Positions 14,666 through 21,966 of a stretch of 26,866 nucleotides of DNA are shown here, piece by piece. Made by a program: the position numbers and the translations under genes. Numbering within the stretch: position 1 is the stretch's first letter; every line of letters begins with the position of its first letter. The DNA comes from Acidobacteria bacterium UBA7540. GTDB taxonomy: Bacteria; Acidobacteriota; Terriglobia; UBA7540. The notes beneath the pieces were generated by a model, which did not search any database, had not been told where the DNA came from, and was given only the letters and a program-made list of their open reading frames with translations. The stretch lies in NCBI GenBank assembly GCA_002478145.1, contig DLMI01000200.1, positions 1 to 26,866 of the forward strand. The letters run 5' to 3'.

Positions 14666-15502
14666 ATGTCCTACTTTGTGGTCGGGATCTTGGGATTGGT
14701 TTTTGGGAGCTTCTTGAACGTGTGCATTGTTCGGCTCCCCAACAAGGAATCGATACTGGTTCCGCGCTCCCATTGCCCGCTCTGCAAACATCCCATTCGC
14801 TGGTTCGACAACATCCCACTGGTGAGTTATCTCTTCTTGAGGGGCCGCTGCCGCGATTGCCAGGCGAGAATTTCCCCGCGCTATGCCGTCGTCGAAGCTC
14901 TCACCGCGCTCTTGCTCATGGCCACGTTCCGCCGCTATGGCCTCAGCCCCGAATTCGTGAAATACTCCGCCCTGGTGATGATGCTCATTGTGCTCATCTT
15001 CACAGATTTGAGGCAGCGGCGAATCCCCCACGCCGTCACCGTGTTCGGTATCAGCCTCGGCTTGGCGTTAAGCTTCTTTACCCAGGTTGACAACCGTCCA
15101 GTGGAATGGTTAGCGGAACGGATGGGCTTGTTCCTTCCGGGAGCACTTGCGTCGGTCCTGGGCGCAATTGTGGGTGCAGTTACGGGAGGCGGGTTATTCT
15201 ACGCCGTCGGGGAGGCTTTTTACATTTTGGGCGGACGGGAGAAGGAGTACCTGGGGTTCGGCGACGTGATGTTGATGCTCATGGTTGGGACCTTTCTCGG
15301 TGCGCCCCTGACGTTGCTCACTATACTCCTGGGCTCACTTGGAGGCTCGATCATCGCATTGTCATTCACCCTGGCTGCGCCGCGTTTCCGCAATTATCAC
15401 TGGCCTTACGGGACATTCCTTGGAATCGCCGCCGTTTACTCGGCCCTCGACGGCACGCGCCTCCTGGAGGCTTATCTCCGCTGGTCAGGCCTGGCAGGTT
15501 AA
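14666..15502 (+). CDS. pilD: Type IV prepilin peptidase / N-methyltransferase
   Basis: Inner-membrane aspartic protease that cleaves and N-methylates type IV pilin and type II secretion pseudopilin precursors. The 278-aa product opens with FGSFLNVCIVRLP and has the methyltransferase-domain zinc-type cysteines CPLC...CRDC. The two catalytic aspartates are Asp114 in FTDLRQRRIP and Asp200 in GFGDVMLM (GxGD). Several hydrophobic helices span the protein. ATG 14666 is the only start that gives the canonical N-terminus. GGAGGGG at 14644-14650 lies upstream at 15 nt, a rather long spacing. It ends 5 bp from the convergent stop of the response regulator gene. No pilin, PilB or PilC gene is in the window. 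The symbol follows family convention. Confidence 0.93.
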   Translation: MSYFVVGILGLVFGSFLNVCIVRLPNKESILVPRSHCPLCKHPIRWFDNIPLVSYLFLRGRCRDCQARISPRYAVVEALTALLLMATFRRYGLSPEFVKYSALVMMLIVLIFTDLRQRRIPHAVTVFGISLGLALSFFTQVDNRPVEWLAERMGLFLPGALASVLGAIVGAVTGGGLFYAVGEAFYILGGREKEYLGFGDVMLMLMVGTFLGAPLTLLTILLGSLGGSIIALSFTLAAPRFRNYHWPYGTFLGIAAVYSALDGTRLLEAYLRWSGLAG

Positions 15503-15507
15503 GCCGA

Positions 15508-16185
15508 TCATTCCGTAACCTTGTCGTGAATATACTCTCGAATCACGTCACGGCCGGCATCCGAAGGGTTGATGAACTCTATCGAGGTCCGGCCGGCGGC
15601 CTCTTTGACCCGGATCCTGCCGGTGACTTTGACGGGCTTCTTAACGTCCGGCATGTTGAACTCTAATGAAAGGACGTCGTCAACCTGCGCCGTGCCTGAG
15701 CTTTCGAGTGCCATGCCGACTTCACCGATATTTATACTCGTAGCATTGAACCTTTCCCCCTCCCGTGCGCAGGTGACGGAGGTGCGGTAAGGAAGGGTCG
15801 CGGACCGCCGTCGTTCCGCCAACATGGCGCCGCGCGCCGTGCGGAGGATCGCGTAAATCTTCTCGCGAGAAAATGGCTTCCCAATAAAGAATGTCGCTCC
15901 CGCTTCAAATGCCCGTCGAATGGTATCGACGTCGTCAAAGCCGGTTATCATGATGATGGGAGCCTGCTGATTAGGCGGAGTCGAGCGGATTCTCCGGGTT
16001 AGCTCGAAGCCATCCAGATTCGGCATGGCGACGTCCAGCATTATGCCGTCGAACTTTTCGTTGGCCAGAATTAAAGCGGCTTCTTGACTATCCGAGGATG
16101 TGCGCACTTCCACTCCCAAGGGTTCGATCATGGTCTTGACCAATCTGCACACTTCGGGTTCGTCGTCCACCAGGAGAATCTTCAT
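15508..16185 (-). CDS. Response regulator with receiver and PilZ-like domains
   Basis: A 225-aa two-domain signalling protein. Residues 1-118 are a receiver domain with the full active site: acidic pair Asp7/Asp8, phospho-acceptor Asp51 (GIMLDVAMP), Thr81 and Lys103 (GKPF). Residues about 125-220 look like a PilZ domain: ERRRSATLPYR, then FNATSINIGEVGMAL, then LSLEFNMPDVKKPVKVTGRI. In the second PilZ motif the usual D/N-x-S-x-x-G reads N-I-G-E-V-G, with Gly replacing Ser, so cyclic di-GMP binding may be weak or lost. It has no DNA-binding output. It likely links a two-component signal to motility, pili or exopolysaccharide, in line with the neighbouring pilD. It lies 87 bp after purQ on the same strand and could share its transcript. 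Confidence 0.88.
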   Translation of the reverse strand: MKILLVDDEPEVCRLVKTMIEPLGVEVRTSSDSQEAALILANEKFDGIMLDVAMPNLDGFELTRRIRSTPPNQQAPIIMITGFDDVDTIRRAFEAGATFFIGKPFSREKIYAILRTARGAMLAERRRSATLPYRTSVTCAREGERFNATSINIGEVGMALESSGTAQVDDVLSLEFNMPDVKKPVKVTGRIRVKEAAGRTSIEFINPSDAGRDVIREYIHDKVTE

Positions 16186-16272
16186 GGTACGGTAAATTCT
16201 TTACAAGAGGCGGCCGGAAAGCAAGCGTGAATTTGTCTCCCTATCCTTTCAGCTCAACCAGCAGAAGTGATT

Positions 16273-17010
16273 TCACCGGTTGAGGCATTTGACCAAATTC
16301 GCGAATATCTTAAGCCCGTCTTGCGAATAATGCGCCGGCAACGAAACTCGCTCCGGATGAGGCATAAGACCCAAGACCAAGCCCGTCTCGTCAGTGACGC
16401 CGGCAACGGCTCCCGGCGCCCCGTTGGGGTTACTGGGATACTCCATGGTGGGGCGCCCCTGGGCGTCAGTGTAACGGAAAACCACGCGCACGGCCGCGTT
16501 GGCAGCATCGCAAAACAGGGGACGGCCCTCGCCGTGGGCAGTCGGCATCTCCAGAATCTCACCCCCCAGATCTTCAGTCCAGGCGCAGTTCTGCGCTGAG
16601 ACCAGCAGCCGGATTTTCCGGTCTTCAAAGTGGGCAGACTGGTTCTCCAGCAGAGCCATGCTCCGCTTTCCCGGGGTGCGGCCCGGCAGAATCCCCGATT
16701 CGGTCAAAACCTGAAAACCGTTGCATATGCCCAGCAATGGCTTCCGCGCTTCCAGGAACTCCTCCAGTTGGTCGCGCAGGCGGGCCACCAGCATCGTGGC
16801 AAATATGCGTCCCGCTCCCAAGTGGTCGCCATAGGAGAAACCCCCGGGAATGACTGCCGCCTGGTAGTCCCGAAGCCGCGTGCGGCCGTCCAATAGATCC
16901 CGCAGCAGAACAAGTTCAGTCCTTCCACCTGCGAATTCAATGGCGGCCGCAGTCTCTTCATGGCAGTTGGTGCCTGGGCTGTAAAGAATCGCAGTAACGC
17001 TCCGACTCAT
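16273..17010 (-). CDS. purQ: Phosphoribosylformylglycinamidine synthase subunit PurQ (glutamine amidotransferase)
   Basis: Supplies ammonia from glutamine to PurL in the fourth step of de novo purine synthesis. The 245-aa product is a class I glutamine amidotransferase with nucleophile Cys96 in LLGICNGFQVL and the His218/Glu220 pair in MPHPER. The N-terminus (AILYSPGTNCHEET) and IPGGFSYGDHLGAG are typical PurQ. The length is slightly above the usual 225-235. Its ATG overlaps the purL stop codon (ATGA on the minus strand), so translation is coupled to purL. Confidence 0.96.
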   Translation of the reverse strand: MSRSVTAILYSPGTNCHEETAAAIEFAGGRTELVLLRDLLDGRTRLRDYQAAVIPGGFSYGDHLGAGRIFATMLVARLRDQLEEFLEARKPLLGICNGFQVLTESGILPGRTPGKRSMALLENQSAHFEDRKIRLLVSAQNCAWTEDLGGEILEMPTAHGEGRPLFCDAANAAVRVVFRYTDAQGRPTMEYPSNPNGAPGAVAGVTDETGLVLGLMPHPERVSLPAHYSQDGLKIFANLVKCLNR

Positions 17011-19805
17011 TCGATGACCTCCCGAAACGTTTTACTCCAGACCTCGCCAAGGGCCGCAGTGGGTTCCTGCCAAACCGCTTTCCCGCCGTCAAGAAGAATC
17101 AACTGCGGCTCCGGTAAGACCTCTCCAATGACCCGGCAAGGCACGTCTCCTAACTGTCCGTTCAAATTGCACTCGGAAGGCACTTCAAGCAGGACCGATC
17201 CCACGAATTCACCGAAAATCGAGCCGTCCTTCCGGCCCTCTGGAAAAGCGTCAAGCGTGATTCGCGCGCCGTATCCAGATCCCCAGGCCGCCTCAAAAAG
17301 GCGCAAAAGGATTCCGCCCTCGGCGATGGCGGAGGCCGAGACGTAACCCGCCTTCCCGTGCAACCCCAGAAGCGCATCCCACACCGACTGGATCGCACTG
17401 GCATCGTAAGCGTCGAAGAGGCGCTCGCCGCGCTGCCCGCGGCTATCGGCGTACACGCTGCCACCCAGCGCCTCGCAATCGAACCGGCCCACGAGGACAA
17501 TGCGATTTCCGGGCCGCTTGAAATTCTTGCTCACCACCTCCCTGACATCCGGCAAACGCCCCATGGCCGTCACCACCAGCGTGGCGGGTACATCGATCCT
17601 TCGGCCTTCGGTCTCAAATGTCCCGGAGCTTGAATCCTTGCCTGAAATGAAGGGAATCCCGAGGGCAACCGACACGTCTGCGATGGTCTCAACCATCTCG
17701 CGCAAATCCCAGGCTGTTTCCGGACGCACGCGCGGGGTGTAGAAGTTGTCACAAAGGACCATTTGCCGGTAGTCTGCACCCGCCGCCACCGCCTTGCTGA
17801 TTGCCTCAATGATCATCAGGCGCGCCATGCGCGCGGGGTCAATTTCCCCATAAAAGGGATTGAAGGCTAAGGTGGTGATCAGGCCGTACGGCTTGCCACG
17901 CAGGGGCGCCGAAATATAAACATTTGTCGGCATCCGATGATTCTTGCCCCCATAAGGCCCCATGGCAGTTCGCCCCTGCACCGTCGTATCAAACCGCGAA
18001 CCGGCAGCGCTCTGGTCAGCGCAGTGGTAGTGTCCAAGCACGCCCCGAATGGCGCCAGCCCACTCTGCTTCGGTGTGTGGTTCGGGAATGCGTAAGGGTT
18101 GGAGGTTTCGCTGCGGTTTAGCGACCTGCAACGGGTCGATGGGGCAGGCTTCCCAAAGGAAACCCATCTCGAGGTCCACAACCTTCTGGCCGCGCCAAAT
18201 CGCCTCCAGGCAACCGGTCTCCGTAAAGTGGCCGAGGACTGAATACCCTACCTCGTACCTCTCGAGAATGGCGCGGGCTTCCGTAGCTTTCTCCGGCGGG
18301 ACCGCTAGCAGCATGCGTTCTTGCGATTCTGAGAGCAGGATTTCCCAGGCTGTCAGGCTCTTGTCCTTTAGCGGAACAGAGTCGAGGTCAATGCGCACGC
18401 CGGTCTCAGACCCCATTTCCCCCACAGCGCATGAGATGCCCCCGGCTCCGAGGTCGGTGATTGCCCGAATGCACTCCTGGTCGCGCAGAACAGGGATTGC
18501 CGAAGTGAACCTGCGCTCTGTAATGGGGTGACCGATTTGCACCGCGGCTGATTCTTTTTGCAGAGTCTCGCCGGTCATGCCCGTGGAACTGGCCGTGGCC
18601 CCGTGTATCCCGTCCCGGCCGGTTTCGCCGCCGATGAGCAGCGCCACATCACCTGAACGAGGAGCGTCCTTGAGAGCATATTTCCTGGGAATCAATCCCA
18701 CTGAATGCCCAAGGGCAAAGCACTTGGCGTAGCCGGGATGGATGCGGTAAACCGGGTGCATCATGGGAATGCCCATGGGGTTCGTGTAATAGGCGGTTGC
18801 CCTGATCGATTCCGAAACAATCAACTGTGGATGTAAAGCCCCGGGGGGAACTTCCGAAATCCTGGGGTCCATGGTTCCCATCACGGTTGTGCCGCCAATG
18901 GGGTACCCCCCTTTGCCAAATCCCAGCGTGTCGCGGATGACGCCGCCGTGTTTCGTCGCAATACCCCCAAAAGGAGCTATGGAGCTGGGGAAGTTATGGG
19001 TTTCACCTTTGATGGTCACCACCCAGTCCTCATAAAACTCCATGCCTCCGGCATTGTCTTTGAAGGACGAAACAACCAGTGGATGGTTGATTCGCGCCGT
19101 CGCGTCACTCAACCTCCTCAGGAGTCCAAGACTTTTCCAGGTGGTGTGGTAGCAGTGATCACTCCACGATTGCGCCAGGATCTCGATCTCGGCGTCCGTG
19201 TGGGGCCGGCCCTGGGCCTTCTCGTGCGCCTGGATGGCCTTCATCTGGGAAAGTGGCGCATACCAGGAACGGGCCTTCGAGAGCGCAACCAGTTCCTCGT
19301 CCGTCAAATCCAGGAGAGAAATCGTCGCCACAGGATCGGGATTCCCGGTGGGACGAAGCGTAGTTAGGACTTCGTTCGGCTCGCGGATGCGCTCGACGAC
19401 GTGGTTGTAGAGGAAACGGGCGGCAATTCCCCGCGCCTCGGATTCGTCCAGGCCCCAGAATTGGTAGCGCCTGCTGAGTCGTGCGAATTCCAAGCCTCCT
19501 TCACCCAAGGCCCGCGCCCCTGCCAGAATGGAGGGCGTTTCCGGGTCTGTCACGGCGGGCCGATAAGCGATTTCAACAATAGGCCCCAGCCCAGGCTCGA
19601 GTTGGGAGCATTGAGCAGCCACTTGGTAAAGCGGATTCACCAGAAGCGGCATCAGCCGTTCCAGGTCCACCGATCCCTCGAGCCAAAAGACGCGCTCGAT
19701 CACTAGATTCTTCAGTTGGGGGTAACCGCGCAAGTGAAAGAAGCTTAGCCAGCTACGGGCCTCGGGATCATCTTTCGAGAGTGTGTAAATGCTATGAATC
19801 GGCAT
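17007..19805 (-). CDS. purL: Phosphoribosylformylglycinamidine synthase subunit PurL with PurS-like N-terminal region
   Basis: Converts formylglycinamide ribonucleotide to its amidine with ATP and ammonia from PurQ. At 932 aa it is longer than small PurL (about 720-750) and shorter than the single-chain enzyme (about 1290). The extra N-terminus (about residues 1-150) contains a segment, VEIAYRPAVTDPETPSILAGARALG...LSRRYQF, that resembles PurS, so PurS seems fused on. The synthase core follows: AQSWSDHCYHTTWKS (active-site His region), GETHNFPSSIAPFGGIATKHGG, GFGKGGYPIGG and later LGAGGISCAVGEMGSE and ISGKDSSSG. The minus strand has GAGG just upstream of ATG 19805. It is coupled to purQ by a 4-bp overlap. 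No separate purS is in the window. Confidence 0.95.
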   Translation of the reverse strand: MPIHSIYTLSKDDPEARSWLSFFHLRGYPQLKNLVIERVFWLEGSVDLERLMPLLVNPLYQVAAQCSQLEPGLGPIVEIAYRPAVTDPETPSILAGARALGEGGLEFARLSRRYQFWGLDESEARGIAARFLYNHVVERIREPNEVLTTLRPTGNPDPVATISLLDLTDEELVALSKARSWYAPLSQMKAIQAHEKAQGRPHTDAEIEILAQSWSDHCYHTTWKSLGLLRRLSDATARINHPLVVSSFKDNAGGMEFYEDWVVTIKGETHNFPSSIAPFGGIATKHGGVIRDTLGFGKGGYPIGGTTVMGTMDPRISEVPPGALHPQLIVSESIRATAYYTNPMGIPMMHPVYRIHPGYAKCFALGHSVGLIPRKYALKDAPRSGDVALLIGGETGRDGIHGATASSTGMTGETLQKESAAVQIGHPITERRFTSAIPVLRDQECIRAITDLGAGGISCAVGEMGSETGVRIDLDSVPLKDKSLTAWEILLSESQERMLLAVPPEKATEARAILERYEVGYSVLGHFTETGCLEAIWRGQKVVDLEMGFLWEACPIDPLQVAKPQRNLQPLRIPEPHTEAEWAGAIRGVLGHYHCADQSAAGSRFDTTVQGRTAMGPYGGKNHRMPTNVYISAPLRGKPYGLITTLAFNPFYGEIDPARMARLMIIEAISKAVAAGADYRQMVLCDNFYTPRVRPETAWDLREMVETIADVSVALGIPFISGKDSSSGTFETEGRRIDVPATLVVTAMGRLPDVREVVSKNFKRPGNRIVLVGRFDCEALGGSVYADSRGQRGERLFDAYDASAIQSVWDALLGLHGKAGYVSASAIAEGGILLRLFEAAWGSGYGARITLDAFPEGRKDGSIFGEFVGSVLLEVPSECNLNGQLGDVPCRVIGEVLPEPQLILLDGGKAVWQEPTAALGEVWSKTFREVIE

Positions 19806-20115
19806 CGTCGCCTCGGACGAGGTTTGGGTCAGGTTAACCGCCGCGTGTCAACTGCCCAGCCATCTTGGCCTCGGCGTAGGCCGGGCAGCAGCACGTCACG
19901 GGGCACGTCGTGAAACAAGCAACTCATTATATCCGGGATGCCACTTGTTGTCTCTCCCCGCTAGAGCGCCGCTAAAGCGTATTCCGACACGTTGGGAGGT
20001 CGGCGGCTCTTCCAGGAGCCGATGGTCGGTCCCGCGGCTCTTCCCTGGCCTTTCCAATAACACCTTTTCAATCCCCAAAGGCCGGAGGAAGGAAGGTGGT
20101 TTCGAGATTCCGATT
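19806..20115. other. Intergenic region upstream of purL, no gene seen
   Basis: About 310 bp between purL and the DUF2911 gene, both on the minus strand. A minus-strand TTGACA (19846-19851) lies about 40 bp before the purL start, but no reasonable -10 element stands 16-18 bp downstream, so no promoter is called. No purine riboswitch core could be recognised by eye. Confidence 0.4.
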
Positions 20116-20136
20116 GTAGCCGGTGGCCGCGGCTAC
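20116..20136. repeat. GTAGCCG/CGGCTAC hairpin at the 3' end of the DUF2911 gene
   Basis: A 7-bp perfect stem around GTGGCCG that overlaps the stop codon of the minus-strand gene. There is no T-run on the minus strand after it. It matches the GTAGCCGCGGCCACCGGCTAC-type dispersed repeat and could act as a weak terminator or mRNA stabiliser. Confidence 0.5.
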
Positions 20137-20744
20137 TCCGGCACCGCAACTTCAATCGTTGCGCTGAGTGCCAGGTTCCCCCAGGCAACTCGCATTGTGA
20201 CATGCTTGATGTCGTCCTTCGGATATGACAGCGTGATGGTCAGTTTCTCAGTCTGGGTCTCCGCCTTGGCAATGGACATCAACGCTTCGAATTCTACCGG
20301 AGCTTTCTCAATCTGAAACGCGTCAAGTCGCCCTTTGCGGACCCTGCCAGGGTCAAGAAAAACCAGGCTCCACTCGGAGCCCTCTTCGGAGCGATGCAGG
20401 CCCAGGTAATAGAACCCCGCCGGAACCTTTTTCCCGCCAATTGACAAGGGAAGCTGTGTATCCAAAATGGACCAGAAGTTGCTGCCCATCCGCCATATTT
20501 TCCCCCTGGTCATGGCGTCGAACTTGGCGGGGTCTTCGTATTCCTTCTTCCAGACGGGCCGGCCATAGTCGATGGCGAACTGCCCGGCAGCGGCATTGGT
20601 TTGGGTGTTCCAGTAGAGCACTCGCACCGAGGCCCGATCATCCGGCGTGCCGCCCTCCGCCACAATCTTAGGCCTTTGCTGCTGCCCCTCAGCAGCCAAC
20701 GTAAAGAGCAGCATCAGGCCTGCCAGCAGTGAGTGGATCTTCAT
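20133..20744 (-). CDS. DUF2911 domain secreted protein
   Basis: A 203-aa exported protein of unknown function. The signal peptide is MKIHSLLAGLMLLFTLAAEGQ. The mature part carries the DUF2911 pattern: VRVLYWNTQTNAAAGQFAIDYGRPVWKK, then GKIWRMGSNFWSILDTQLPLSIGGKKVPAGFYYLGLHR (compare 'G.VWRTGAN..T.I.F...V.V.GK.LPAG.Y.L'), then EWSLVFLDPG. The usual family ending LTI is present near SYPKDDIKHVTMRVAWGNLALSATIEV. ATG 20744 is preferred to ATG 20750 because AAGGAG on the minus strand (20752-20757) then has a 7-nt spacer. DUF2911 proteins are common in Bacteroidota and Acidobacteriota and are not biochemically defined, to my knowledge. Confidence 0.88.
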   Translation of the reverse strand: MKIHSLLAGLMLLFTLAAEGQQQRPKIVAEGGTPDDRASVRVLYWNTQTNAAAGQFAIDYGRPVWKKEYEDPAKFDAMTRGKIWRMGSNFWSILDTQLPLSIGGKKVPAGFYYLGLHRSEEGSEWSLVFLDPGRVRKGRLDAFQIEKAPVEFEALMSIAKAETQTEKLTITLSYPKDDIKHVTMRVAWGNLALSATIEVAVPE

Positions 20745-20933
20745 CGTCATTCTCCTTTTCTTTTGCCTCTTTCGCTGGAGCGCAATTCTAGCACGGGTCG
20801 CCGCACCCTGTGTGGATTGTCACCATAAAATTGCGTTTCAGACAGTAGGGGAGGGAGAAGACAGTTGGGGGCGCAGAGTCGGGGGAACGTGAGCGAAAAA
20901 CGGAGAAGTCCCTGTCACCGATGTTGGAAGTTT

Positions 20934-21278
20934 TTATAGTAAGACCTGCGCGTGTCGTGAGACAGGCACTGGCAAGTAGCTGGTATCGCCAATGAATAGC
21001 CCCTCTTCATCAAACACCTTCAGGGCGCGCAGGCAGCGCAGCACTTCGCGGTTGAACCACTCCGGCAGGCGTTGGGCATCGGTGCCGCGGGCGAACTTGC
21101 GCAAGAAGTCCTGGTGGCAGGGCGTCTGACGGTCCGAGCGGTTCTTGTCCTTGAAGCCGGGGAAGGCCCAGCTCACCTCTTGGGTTTGCGGGTGAACCGC
21201 TTTGCAGTGTGGGCGCGCTCCCTGAACCAGAATGCCCCCACAGATTCTGCTGAGGAGCCAAATTCCCACGGCTCCCAC
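20934..21278 (-). pseudogene. Transposase fragment (DDE type, N-terminal part)
   Basis: The minus strand encodes VQGARPHCKAVHPQTQ, KNRSDRQTPCHQDFLRKFARGTDA and ALKVFDEEGLFIGDTSYL. The GLFIGDxSYL segment resembles the first catalytic Asp region of an IS4/IS1634-like transposase family often found in acidobacteria. The frame has no convincing start (MGAVGIWLL is probably not native) and stops right after the SYL motif, so most of the catalytic domain is lacking. A relic at the edge of the repeat-rich region. Confidence 0.6.
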
Positions 21279-21319
21279 ACTTACCCGATAGTCTGGTGAG
21301 ATAATCGGGTTAGGGGGCA

Positions 21320-21966
21320 GGCCGTCCCCACGTGTCGCTGCTCCCTACGCGGTCAAGGCTAATCAGGACAATTACTTCACATTGTAGTATTAGGGTCATG
21401 GCACGGCCGCTGAAACTTCATTCGAGTCCGCACTCTGGGTGACATCATTCGACGCCACGGCTGTGACGGTGTAGTAATAAGTCGTCCCAGCAACCACCGT
21501 TGTTGCGTCGGTGTAGGTGCAGGTCGTTGTGCTCGTGCAACCTGCGGCCACAGGAGAGCTGTTGAGCGGCGTAGTGCTCTCTCCTCCCGATGCTGTGCCA
21601 CGGTAAACATTGTACCCGACTACGCCAGAAGTCGTGCTGGCGGTCCAGGATAGAATCACGTCGTGCGTTCCCGCGCCGGAGAGGCTCACCGTCTGCGGGC
21701 TGCCGCTGGAATTGTCCGCGATGCTTAGCGAGGCCGCTTCGGTCCCGGCGACGGAAGGCGTGAACATCACCACAATCGTGCAGTTGGCGCCTGCCGCTAG
21801 CGAGCTGCCGCACGTGTTGGATTCATCAAAGTCGCTGGCATTGGTACCCGTCAGCGCAAGGCTGGTAATGCTCAACGCGGCGTTGCCGGTGTTGCTCAGG
21901 GTGACGCTCTGCGCCGTACTGGTCATATCGACGGGTTGGTTGAGGAAGGCAAGGCTGCCGGGTGCA
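21320..21966. repeat. Segmental duplication, copy 1 (3' end of the anchor-D gene plus downstream DNA)
   Basis: Nearly identical to 26220-26866. Homology starts near CCCCACGTGTCGCTGCT, about 70 bp beyond the gene's stop codon, and continues through the Fn3 domain into the last anchor-D repeat. The offset is 4900 bp at the downstream end and 4894 bp inside the gene, which two single-codon deletions in copy 2 account for. Confidence 0.9.

Noticed and set aside
19820..19855. Sigma-70 promoter for purL based on minus-strand TTGACA
   Set aside because: No acceptable -10 hexamer at 16-18 bp spacing.
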